Origin: Heterobasidion occidentale | Taxonomy: Eukaryota; Basidiomycota; Agaricomycetes; Russulales; Bondarzewiaceae | Direction of reading: 5' to 3' | Assembly: GCA_039111635.1 (NCBI GenBank) | Contig: JBCAQO010000125.1 | Location: 1-22,385, forward strand | DNA length: 22,385 nt | Shown here: piece after piece, positions 8,598-17,800 of the stretch | How positions within the stretch are numbered: the stretch's first letter is position 1 | Layout: every line of letters begins with the position of its first letter | Notes under the pieces: model-generated | The model's input: only the letters and a program-made list of their open reading frames with translations | What the model was told of the DNA's origin: nothing | Database searches by the model: none | Made by a program: the position numbers and the translations under genes

Positions 8598-9914
8598 TAT
8601 ATCGGGCGGGGGCTCTGGATCGTCAGGTGGTTCCGGATTTCCACTTGGTGCTTCAAAATACTCCGGTTCGGGGACAAACTCCGGTGTTGGGGCTCGGAAG
8701 TCTTCTTGGGGAGTGGTTTCCTGTAAGGGGGATGCAGCGGGCGTGTTTCTTCTAGAGATTCGACTTCCACTGGCTGTTTCTCTGGGTAGAGTATGTAGGT
8801 GCGGTCTTGGCGAGTTACGATGCCTATTTGTCGGTGATTCAGGCTTGTCGAAGGTCTTTCTTGCGAGGTAGTCCTCGATCTTAACGAGGTGTAGGTTGGG
8901 TCCTGCGTGGACGGTCTCTCCTCCCCAAGCCGCGTATTCGTATTCGCTCTTGCCTTGTTGTTGGAAGAATCCGGTGAGGATTCCCGCGTAGTAGAAGTGT
9001 TTTTTCCTTTCGTCGTAATAAAGTTGATCCTTGTCGACGTCTTTGGGTAAGTCTCCGTAGACTTCTGCTGGGTCTGTTCTGTAGCCGGGAGGGTATCCCG
9101 CTGCGACTTCGTCTGTCGTTCTTTATTCTTTGAAGAAGAAGGGTACTGCTTGTCTTCTTCCAGCTTGTAATGCTTCCTGTAAGTCTGGGTCCCTTTTGAT
9201 AATTTCGTTGATGGAAATATCAATTTGGTCGATGAGTTGGATGATCTCGGAGAATGTGTGTCCCGAGATGAGGGTTCGGAGATGATAAGTTTTGTGGGCG
9301 AACTCTCCTCTTCTGACAATAAAAACGATCCCTTCAATTTCTGTTCGGACTGGCGGAGAGTTAGGGCGCTTCCAGTGTGTCTTCCTAGGTTGAGGAGAAG
9401 GTCCAGTGGATGAGGATTGAGACGTGGTCTCTATTCTCCTTGGTCTTGACGAGCTCCGCTCTGATTCCGTCTGTGTCGATATTCCTTGCGATGGTTCTTC
9501 TGAGATCGGGGATAACGGCGACGGGGAAATTGTCTGGTCTTCCGTCGTGTATCTCGACGCAGTTCCTTGCTCTGATGACGTCGGGCTCTCCGTTGTCCGT
9601 GAGGGTGAACGGTGTCTTTGGTTCGTTGACGAAGCAAATCCCGGAAATCTATATCCAGTTTTAAGGAGGTCTATAAATATTTCGGGTGCTTGTTGTAGTC
9701 TGAGTGTGGCTATTCCTGAATAAACCTTTCCTGGGTTCCGGTGTCTTGCGACTTCTATAGCTCCGGGTGGTTTACTCTTACTTGAGGAGTCGCTGCTGGG
9801 GTCGCCGTTAGGTTTTACCCTGTTGGCGATTGCTAAAATGTTGTTGACTGATGAGAGAAAGAGCTGTCTCTGCTGGGGATCCAGCTTGAATAGGGTAGGG
9901 ATAAAAGAGCTCGT
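8598..9914 (-). other. ATG-free, protein-like 5' leader (left copy)
   Basis: This is the stretch between the primer site and the Gag ATG. On the element strand it has no ATG in any frame, while the opposite strand has about fifteen. Yet one frame is open for 263 codons from 9914 to a TAA at 9125-9123. After that stop the same frame runs open into Gag, about 175 codons without Met. The content looks like a real protein (for example HFYYAGILTGFFQQQGKSEY, GIVFIVRRGEFAHKTYHLRT). Possible readings are non-AUG initiation (compare the CUG-started glyco-Gag of murine leukaemia virus), readthrough, or a relic coding region whose ATGs were purged to let ribosomes scan to Gag. I do not recognise the domain. 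Confidence 0.55.
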
Positions 9915-9917
9915 TCA
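9908..9917 (-). other. Primer-binding site, probably self-primed
   Basis: Two bases after the 5' LTR the element strand reads TGAACGAGCT. It does not look like the complement of a tRNA 3' end (no TGG). It is the exact reverse complement of AGCTCGTTCA in the same LTR (10359-10368), located where the RNA is predicted to start. This is the arrangement of Tf1 of fission yeast, where the first bases of the RNA fold back to prime reverse transcription. Confidence 0.65.
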
Positions 9918-9919
9918 AG

Positions 9920-10753
9920 TGTTAGGTCGGAGACCTATCACGTGCCCCGATGCACGAAGGGGTCCCTAAGCTAAACCTCCACTGGTTTTGTATAGTCATA
10001 GACTCCAATGGATGAAGACGATAGATCATCTTTGGGCTCTTTCGAGGAACTCGGGTCGCTGTCGGTTTTGTTCTCGAAGAGATTGAGAAGGTGATCTTCG
10101 AGGTCTTCTCGATGATGAGGAGGAACCGGATGATCTTCTCCTGTCCAACAGATGACACGAGGGGTGTCCAACTGAGAACGCGGAAGGCAGCTAGGCCGGT
10201 ATAGAAGCGGATGAGTAGAGGGAGGGAGGGAAGGGAGACGAGTCCAGCGCTTCGTCAGACCGTGCAAAGAGTTTCTCAGATCTGACAGAGATCACGAAGC
10301 GTGGGCTAGGAAGGTAGCCAGACGCCGGGTGCAGTGCAGAGATCGAGTGTATTACAGGTGAACGAGCTGAGCTTCTTAGAAGCTCATCTCGGCTATTTAC
10401 GTACAGAAGTGTCTAGGGCAGGATCAAGATCTGGTCCGTGCGCTTCTCAGGTACCGAAGTCAACGATCGAGATCCGTAAGCTAGAATGCCTCATCGACGC
10501 CTGCCATGTAACCAAATATAGTAATCCGATCACTAATGTCTATCCACATCTTCGATCGATCAAGAACCAGGAACGGGGTCAGGAACCAATGTCTGTCCAC
10601 ATCAAGAATCAGGACCAGAGGTCAGCGTTCATGCGTTAGCATGTAAATGGTAAGGAGTCATGGAAAGCGGTCCGAGTCTGCAGAAAGTCCGAGGCACTTG
10701 ACCAGCCCATCCCCTCACGTGCGAAGCACGTGTTAGGACGCGGTTCCTAAACA
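9920..10753 (-). repeat. 5' LTR of the left element
   Basis: An 834-bp LTR at the inner end of the left arm. On the element strand it starts with a slightly altered hairpin (extra T and A relative to the other LTRs) and ends GACCTAACA next to the primer site. About 34 differences from its own 3' LTR include two R/U5 ATGs on the element strand that the 3' LTR lacks. The same ATGs occur in the right 5' LTR, showing the two 5' LTRs share a history. Confidence 0.95.
10359..10399 (-). promoter_or_regulatory. Core promoter and predicted RNA start in the left 5' LTR
   Basis: On the element strand a TATA-like TAAATA (10399-10394) lies 31 bases before AGCTCGTTCA (10368-10359), the sequence complementary to the primer site. 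Between them is a perfect 8-bp palindrome, GAGCTTCT-A-AGAAGCTC. The TATA-to-start distance fits an RNA polymerase II start at the A of AGCTCG. A diverged LTR relic in the spacer keeps the same layout. Confidence 0.55.
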
Positions 10754-10958
10754 CAAACCCTAGTAACTTGAATAACCCTTGTATCGACAGCACAATATAA
10801 CCACACATTCTTCACCAGTCACAATAATTATGTATATTGTAGCAAGCATAACTACATAAAGGGGTTGAAGATACCTGAGACACTTCTGGGGAGGGCCTCA
10901 TTTGTGTGGGGAACCCGGTTTGGCCTGAAATCTTGACGTGGGGGCCAGTTGGAACTGG
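10754..10958. other. Spacer, AT-rich stretch without recognised features
   Basis: Single-copy sequence next to the left 5' LTR. It includes AT-rich runs around 10790-10860. No convincing ORF, RNA gene or LTR end is seen. It does not match the sequence next to the right 5' LTR and offers no target-site duplication for the left element. Confidence 0.5.
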
Positions 10959-11138
10959 GGACCTTGAGGCTGACAGCAGAGGGCCAACTTCTGTGGGGAC
11001 ATAGGATCGGACCTCGCCAGTGACGGGCCACTTACGGATGGGCATTGGATCGGACCTTTGGGCAAAATTTGGCTTTTCCGTAGGGATTATGATCGGACAT
11101 CAGGCCGATTTTGGGTTGTTTCCGTACAGATTAGGATC
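10959..11138. repeat. Degenerate tandem repeat of about 43-50 bp, four units
   Basis: A core GGATCGGACC-like motif recurs at about 43, 43, 44 and 50 bp spacing (near 11006, 11048, 11090 and 11134). It is followed in each unit by related sequence with TTTTGGGC/CCGTA-type blocks. Units are clearly diverged, so the array is old. Such arrays are common in LTRs and untranslated regions of retroelements. Here it lies just downstream of the LTR-like relic as read on the minus strand. Confidence 0.55.
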
Positions 11139-11187
11139 GGTGTAAGACCTGGTCTTCGCAACGTTGATATGTCAAGAGGCTCCTGAG

Positions 11188-11490
11188 TCACTGAGGGATG
11201 TGCCAAATCCAGGTACGTCCGATGAAAGCACCAGCGGCTACTTGTGTGCGTAATTCAGGATGTACGAGGGATTTGTGGTGATATCGCGTCTCCAGGAATG
11301 CACAAAGGTTTTCCCACAGATGTGGAGGTACAACCTGATGCGGACCTGGATGGCAGTAGATATGCTGCCCACTAAAGTCGAGATAGAATACTGCTAGTCC
11401 TGTGTAGAACTCAGCCAGTATTGAGATGACGACTGAGTGGTTGAGGATGATAATGGAGAGAAGCGCAGGGCAAGTCAAACCGATGCTCAA
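11188..11490 (-). CDS. Spacer ORF related to a peptide segment inside the LTRs
   Basis: A 100-codon frame from a TTG, with protein-like content (ILAEFYTGLAVFYLDF, then PHQVVPPHLWENL). The R/U5 part of the intact LTRs contains, in one frame, RFYTGLAAF...DHPVPPHHREDL in the same order and spacing. Many codon differences between the two are synonymous. This suggests that both descend from a sequence once constrained as protein. It sits downstream of an LTR-like promoter on the same strand. Function unknown. It may be a relic that is no longer expressed. Confidence 0.35.
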   Translation of the reverse strand: MSIGLTCPALLSIIILNHSVVISILAEFYTGLAVFYLDFSGQHIYCHPGPHQVVPPHLWENLCAFLETRYHHKSLVHPELRTQVAAGAFIGRTWIWHIPQ

Positions 11491-11646
11491 GCAGATGTTC
11501 TATTGACAATCAATAATCTGGCCTACTGGCAAAGACTATGATGTAGCAGAGGTATGGCTAGTACCAAAGGTCAAGAGTAAGAACAGATGGGGAGTAACAA
11601 AGGTGAACAAGCTGGCGATACAGGTATCTGGCTCGTTCTATATATA
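11188..11646 (-). mobile_element. Relic of a diverged related LTR (promoter, R, U5)
   Basis: On the minus strand a TATATATA (11646-11639) is followed 33 bases later by CAGCTTGTTCACCT. This matches CAGCTCGTTCACCT at the predicted start of the intact LTRs, which lies 31 bases after their TATA. The FYTGLA and VPPH peptide segments follow in the same order. The U3 part is missing: the right element's LTR begins six bases from the TATA. This is best read as an old LTR of a sister family. The exact U5 end is not identifiable. Confidence 0.5.
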
Positions 11647-11652
11647 CGCGAT

Positions 11653-12486
11653 TGTTAGGACCGTGTCCTAACACGTGCTTCGCACGTGAGGGGATGGGCT
11701 GGTCAAGTGCTTCGGACTTGCTGCAGACTCGGACCGCTTTCCATGACTCCTTACCATTTACATGCTAACGCATGAACGCTGACCTCTGGTTCCTGATTCT
11801 TGATGTGGACAGACATTGGTTCCTGACCCCCGTTCCTGGTTCTTGATCGATCGAAGATGTGGATAGACATTAGTGATCGGATTACTATATTTGGTTACAT
11901 GGCAGGTCGATGAGGCATTCTAGCTTACGGATCTCGATCGTTGACTTCGGTACCTGAGAAGCGCACGGACCAGATCTTGATCCTGCCCTAGACACTTCTG
12001 TACGTAAATAGCCGAGATGAGCTTCTAAGAAGCTCAGCTCGTTCACCTGTAATACACTCGATCTCTGCACTGCACCCGGCGTCTGGCTACCTTCCTAGCC
12101 CACGCTTCGTGATCTCTGTCAGATCTGAGAAACTCTTTGCACGGTCTGACGAAGCGCTGGACTCGTCTCCCTTCCTCCCCTCCCTCTACTCATCCGCTTC
12201 TATACCGGCCTAGCTGCCTTCCGCGTTCTCAGTTGGACACCCCCTCGTGTCATCTGTTGGACAGGAGAAGATCATCCGGTTTCCTCCTCATCATCGAGAA
12301 GACCTCGAAGATCACCTTCTCAATCTCTTCGAGAACAAAGCCGACAGCGACCCCGAGTTCCTCGAAAGAGCCCAAAGATGATCTATCGTCTTCATCCATT
12401 GGAGTCTATGACTATACAAACCAGTGGAGGTTTAGCTTAGGGACCCCTTCGTGCATCGGGGCACGTGATAGGTCTCCGACCTAACA
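11653..12486 (+). repeat. 5' LTR of the right element
   Basis: An 834-bp LTR beginning TGTTAGGACC and ending GACCTAACA. The inner flank is GCGAT; the base pairs after the far LTR are CTCGC, so no target-site duplication is visible. It shares with the left 5' LTR the variants that separate both from the 3' LTRs, including ATGs at 12378 and 12408 within the predicted leader. The opening hairpins lie at 11653-11688. Confidence 0.95.
12005..12045 (+). promoter_or_regulatory. Core promoter and predicted RNA start in the right 5' LTR
   Basis: TAAATA at 12005-12010, the palindrome GAGCTTCT-A-AGAAGCTC at 12019-12035, then AGCTCGTTCA at 12036-12045. The last block is the reverse complement of the primer site at 12489-12498 and begins 31 bases after the TATA-like box. 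This marks the likely U3/R border. Confidence 0.55.
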
Positions 12487-12488
12487 CT

Positions 12489-12498
12489 TGAACGAGCT
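12489..12498 (+). other. Primer-binding site of the right element, probably self-primed
   Basis: TGAACGAGCT, two bases after the LTR end. It is perfectly complementary to AGCTCGTTCA at 12036-12045 in the predicted first bases of the transcript, and does not resemble a tRNA 3'-end complement. It is the same sequence as in the left element. Confidence 0.65.
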
Positions 12499-13809
12499 CT
12501 TTTATCCCTACCCTATTCAAGCTGGATCCCCAGCAGAGACAGCTCTTTCTCTCATCAGTCAACAACATTTTAGCAATCGCCAACAGGGTAAACCTAACGG
12601 CGACCCCAGCAGCGACTCCTCAAGTAAGAGTAAACCACCCCGGAGCTATAGAAGTCGCAAGACACCGGAACCCAGGAAAGGTTTATTCAGGAATAGCCAC
12701 ACTCAGACTACAACAAGCACCCGAAATATTTATAGACCTCCTTAAAACTGGATATAGATTTTCCGGGATTTGCTTCGTCAACGAACCAAAGACACCGTTC
12801 ACCCTCACGGACAACGGAGAGCCCGACGTCATCAGAGCAAGGAACTGCGTCGAGATACACGACGGAAGACCAGACAATTTCCCCGTCGCCGTTATCCCCG
12901 ATCTCAGAAGAACCATCGCAAGGAATATCGACACAGACGGAATCAGAGCGGAGCTCGTCAAGACCAAGGAGAATAGAGACCACGTCTCAATCCTCATCCA
13001 CTGGACCTTCTCCTCAACCTAGGAAGACACACTGGAAGCCCCTAACTCTCCGCCAGTCCGAACAGAAATTGAAGGGATCGTTTTTATTGTCAGAAGAGGA
13101 GAGTTCGCCCACAAAACTTATCATCTCCGAACCCTCATCTCGGGACACACATTCTCCGAGATCATCCAACTCATCGACCAAATTGATATTTCCATCAACG
13201 AAATTATCAAAAGGGACCCAGACTTACAGGAAGCATTACAAGCTGGAAGAAGACAAGCAGTACCCTTCTTCTTCAAAGAATAAAGAACGACAGACGAAGT
13301 CGCAGCGGGATACCCTCCCGGCTACAGAACAGACCCAGCAGAAGTCTACGGAGACTTACCCAAAGACGTCGACAAGGATCAACTTTATTACGACGAAAGG
13401 AAAAAAACACTTCTACTACGCGGGAATCCTCACCGGATTCTTCCAACAACAAGGCAAGAGCGAATACGAATACGCGGCTTGGGGAGGAGAGACCGTCCAC
13501 GCAGGACCACACCTACACCTCGTTAAGATCGAGGACTACCTCGCAAGAAAGACCTTCGACAAGCCTGAATCACCGACAAATAGGCATCGTAACTCGCCAA
13601 GACCGCACCTACATACTCTACCCAGAGAAACAGCCAGTGGAAGTCGAATCTCTAGAAGAAACACGCCCGCTGCATCCCCCTTACAGGAAACCACTCCCCA
13701 AGAAGACTTCCGAGCCCCAACACCGGAGTTTGTCCCCGAACCGGAGTATTTTGAAGCACCAAGTGGAAATCCGGAACCACCTGACGATCCAGAGCCCCCG
13801 CCCGATATA
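12492..13809 (+). other. ATG-free, protein-like 5' leader (right copy)
   Basis: No ATG occurs on the plus strand from 12487 to the Gag ATG at 13810, in any frame; about twenty would be expected at random. One frame is open from 12492 for 176 codons to TAG 13020-13022, for 86 more to TAA 13281-13283, and then towards Gag. A seventh A at 13401-13407 (six in the left copy) shifts the frame. The right copy reads a folded-looking sequence (NCVEIHDGRPDNFPVAVIPD) where the left copy, one T shorter near 12759, reads a Ser/Thr/Pro-rich one. Product and initiation mode are unknown. Confidence 0.55.
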
Positions 13810-14829
13810 ATGTCGGCAGATACTGGAAGTAATGAGTCCAAGGGACCAGCTATGGCCAAACCCACCACCTTCAGTGGAAACAGGAAACGAACCGAGCAAT
13901 TCCTCCACGAAATCGATCTGATGTTCCTGGCTAGGAAAAAGGATTATGCGAACGAATTCGCCAAAATCGCTTACGCTCTATCGTATATGAAGGAAGGCTC
14001 AGCAGGGATATGGGCAAGAAACTTTACTCAGGCCAGGAACACGCTGAAGGATTGGAACAAATACACTTGGGCAGAAACGGACGGCTACACATCCGTCCGC
14101 AAAAAGATAGCCACCGACTTCGAGGAATTCAACAAAGAAGCCGATGCTCGCGACAAACTGGCCCGAGTCAATCAGGGAAAGGAATCGTTTAACACCTACC
14201 TTCAGCTGTTTGAACAGCTCGCGGTGCTTGCCGGTGTAGATGAAGAAACCAAGAAGACCCATTTCCTGCGAGGACTCAAGTGGGAATTAGCAAAGGGAAT
14301 TTATGAAGATCCCTCTAAAGACGGGACATGGGAAGAACTAGTCGAGAAGGCCAAGAAACACGAAAGGATGCGCATCGCAAGGGACCGAGCATACGACCTC
14401 CGAAAAGGAAAATTCCAAATCTACACTCCGCGTACATTTTACGATGAAAGGGCGCCCCCACGGCACGATAGGGAGCCCCAATACGAACCTATGGATGTAG
14501 ATGCAGCGGAAATGGAGGCCGATGCTGTCCGAACTCGCTTCAAGAAACTTACCCCGGCGGAGAGAGATCGACTTGCCAAAGAAGGCAAGTGCTTCTTCTG
14601 CAAGAAGCCCGGGCACATGGCACGCAATTGTCCTTCTCGGCCCAAGAGAAGATTCCAGCCCCCTTGTCGCAGACCAGTGCGCGAAGCAGAAATGGACGAA
14701 GGACAATTCGACGATGAAGACGTCGAAGAAGGAAAAAACAGAGTCAACCACATCCGTCAGATGATGATGGGGCTCAGTATGGAAGAAATCGAGGAAGTTC
14801 GAGCCTTTAGCGACTCGAAGAATTTTTAA
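13810..14829 (+). CDS. gag: Gag, right copy (zinc knuckle intact)
   Basis: A 339-codon frame from the first ATG after the leader. It has a capsid-like retrotransposon Gag domain at about 18-200 and an acidic stretch near 225-240. A canonical CCHC knuckle CFFCKKPGHMARNC lies at residues 261-274, and the C-terminus is acidic. Gag forms the particle and the knuckle binds the element RNA. The frame is also open upstream of this ATG, back to 13069. I chose 13810 because the protein then starts like other Gag proteins of the family, and because the part before 13400 is in a shadow frame. An extra T near 14825 ends this copy 11 codons earlier than the left copy. Pol follows in another frame. Confidence 0.9.
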   Translation: MSADTGSNESKGPAMAKPTTFSGNRKRTEQFLHEIDLMFLARKKDYANEFAKIAYALSYMKEGSAGIWARNFTQARNTLKDWNKYTWAETDGYTSVRKKIATDFEEFNKEADARDKLARVNQGKESFNTYLQLFEQLAVLAGVDEETKKTHFLRGLKWELAKGIYEDPSKDGTWEELVEKAKKHERMRIARDRAYDLRKGKFQIYTPRTFYDERAPPRHDREPQYEPMDVDAAEMEADAVRTRFKKLTPAERDRLAKEGKCFFCKKPGHMARNCPSRPKRRFQPPCRRPVREAEMDEGQFDDEDVEEGKNRVNHIRQMMMGLSMEEIEEVRAFSDSKNF

Positions 14830-14852
14830 GGCCTCTCCCATCGGCAGCGGAT

Positions 14853-17800
14853 GTGGAGAGTAGGATTCTTGCAGGAAATCGGTACGCTCCTCTGGCCAGT
14901 AAAGATGCTGACAAGAGCATGGACATCCAGATGTATTGTATCTTTCGGAAATGAAATCACATGGTGCACCATCCCTCCGACTCGAAACGATGCTCATAGG
15001 CAAGAATAGAAAAGCTGCGCCACAGGCACTGGTGGACAGTGGAGCCACTGGTATCTTCATGCACCCTTCGTGGACTCTAAGCGCATCGAATCACTACATA
15101 CAAAACCCCCACCCCATCCCAGTCAGTACGGTCCAGAACACCGAGTTCAAGGGAGGACCTATTACGCGATTCGCCAACCTCATATTACATGTTCTAGGTG
15201 AAAAAAGGGGGTCGCATACAGAATCAGCGAGATTCTATATTGCGGAATAGGAAAAGAGGACGTCATCTTAGGAACCGACTGGTTATTAGAACCAACCCAG
15301 AAGTCGACTGGCATGCCTACGGGCTACACTTTACCAGATGCCCACCTCCTGCCAAATAAAAGGAGGACGGTAAAAGCTAGAAGAGCTACAAGAAAACCAG
15401 GACGTCCTAAATCAAGCATACGGCGCATGGAAACAGTACCGCAAACGGGCGACTACTCAATACCAGTGCAAAAGCCGGGAAAAGCAGTACAAGTCAGGAA
15501 AGTGGGAAACACCACAGTACCATCACATCAGGACAATACCTACAAGTCCGGAGTTCACAACTCGAAGGTTGAATGCCGAACGTCTGAAGGCCCGAACCAG
15601 AAATTACAAGGTTCCGACATGGGCTGAAGAAGACGTTCCGGAGGACGGTGACGGACTTCCGGCACTTCCCTCCAAGAATCTTGAAGAAGATGGAGTCTAC
15701 CTCGTTAGATGCCTAGATACGGGAACATTACAGGCACTGGAATTGTACAACGACTCCGAAGAAGGCGTCGATATACATCGCGCCGAAACCACGGAACTTC
15801 CATACGCCAACACACCGGCTCAAGGAAGCAAACCTGCCAAAGCACCGACAGGGAAACAAACAAAGCACACCAACTCGCAAAGGCTTGCAGAAGAAGCTGC
15901 CAAAGGGAAACCCGAACTATCCTTTGAAGAAATAGTGCCAAAGGAATACTGGAATTATAGAAAGGTTTTTGAAGGTCGACCAAAGGGACAGCTACCGCTC
16001 TCTCGACCTGGGATCACAAAATAGAGATCAAGGAAGGAATGGATCACTCGCTCAAACCCAAGCTATACAGTCTTAGCCCTGGAGAGCAAGTGGAACTCAA
16101 GAAATTCATAGACGAAAACCTCCAGAAAGGATTCATTAGAGAATCCAAATCGCACATGGCATCCCCATTCTTCTTCATCAAGAAAAAGAACGGGAAACTA
16201 CGACCAGTAATGGACTATCGCAAACTCAATGAAATAACGATCAAGAACAAGTACCCTTTGCCGATTATTCAAGAATTACTGGACCTTCTAGCCGAAGCCA
16301 TATACTTTTCACTAATGGATGTCGATACAGGATATAACAACGTACGCATGAAAGAAGGAAGCGAGAAACTGGCCGCGTTCGTCACCAATTTAGGAATGTA
16401 CGAACCTCTGGTGATGTTCTTTGGATAACCAACTCGCGGCAACATTCCAAACTATGATGAATGCCCTCTTCAAAGACCTCATCTACGCCGGATAGTGGCA
16501 ATCTATATGGACGACATCCTAGTATTCTCTAAAACAATGGATGACCACATCAAGACAGTCCGAAAGGTTCTACAGATCTTACAGGACAACGATCTGTACC
16601 TACAACCCTCGAAATGCCACTTCCACAAAAAGAAAATCGACTATCTTGGATATGTTATATCACACGGACATCTAGAAATGGACCCGATTAAAGTGGCCGG
16701 CATTATGGACTGGCCAACACCTGGAAAAGTCAAGGAAGTGCAATCGTTTTAGGTTTTTGCAACTTTTATCGCAGGTTTATCAAAGATTACTCAAAGATAG
16801 CACGACCGCTATTTGAGTTAACACAGAAAGAACGCACCTGGGATTGGACACCAGCATGCGAAGAAGCGTTTCAAACGCTAAAACAAATATTTACAGAATC
16901 TCCGGTGCTCGTTATGCCGGACACAAGGAACCCGTTTCGTATTGAATGCGACGCTTCCGACTTGCCACCGGAGCAGTTTTATCACAAGTCGCCAAAGATG
17001 GAAAATGGCACCCATGTGCTTATATTTCCAAGTCGCTCTCACCAACAGAACGCAACTACCCAATCTATGATAAAGAGTTGCTAGCGGTCGTTCGAGCTTT
17101 TGAAGCTTGGCGACACTATTTGGAGGGCGCCGACCACCCGGTAGACGTCTGGACAGACCACAAGAACCTCGAATGGTTCCGTTCAAGCCAGAAACTGAAC
17201 CGTCGACAAGCACGATGGTCACTCTACCTCTCGCGTTTCGACTACAAGTTGACGCACAAGGCGGGAGTCACTAATAAATCCCACGGTCTGTCACGGCGTC
17301 CAGACCATAAAAAGGGGGTGGAATTTGACAATTCAGGCGAAACACTCTTGGAGCCCAAACTTTTCAATAACACAGAAAAGATCCGAAGACCTTTCGCAGA
17401 AATCAATGCCATCAATACAGACAACAGTTGGGACCCTCATCAAATACTTCACATTAGGGCAACTGGACGAGGAGGCGTTACCATGATAGATGAAGACCTC
17501 CGGAAACGAATCATTGAAGAAAACAGGAAAGACGAATGGCTATTAGAAACCCTAGCCAAGATTAAAACCTTAGGACCTCGAAACATGAAGAAAGGTTACA
17601 AGAATGGAACGAAGAAGAAGGATTGGTCCTTCATCGAGGAAAGATATATGTTCCTCGAAACGAACAACTTCGTCAGGATATCATCAAATTGAACCACGAC
17701 AATCTAGCAGCAGGACATCCAGGACAAAGAGGAACTCTAGCCTTAGTCGGACAGGAATTCACTTGGCCAGGAATATCAAACAGTTCACCAATACGTGGAA

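Larger units (their letters stand above)
1..10753. repeat. Left arm of a 22-kb inverted repeat
   Basis: The first bases read as the exact reverse complement of the last bases of the window. The match continues through the outer flank, 3' LTR, ORF3, pol, gag, leader and 5' LTR, and stops at the inner end of the 5' LTR. Differences from the right arm are scattered substitutions and one-base indels, so the arm is 20 bp longer than its partner. The arm contains one complete LTR retrotransposon on the minus strand plus 362 bp of outer flank. The repeat may continue beyond the window because it is still perfect at the first base. Confidence 0.97.

Noticed and set aside
9908..9917. tRNA-primed primer-binding site
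   Set aside because: No TGG-starting complement of a tRNA 3' end follows the LTR. The self-complementary match fits better.
13069..13400. N-terminal extension MKGSFLLSEEE... that would make right Gag a 586-residue protein
   Set aside because: It starts at a TTG and is Ser/Thr/Lys-rich like a shadow frame. The overlapping frame is clearly more protein-like. The join to Gag depends on a seventh A at 13401-13407 that the left copy lacks.
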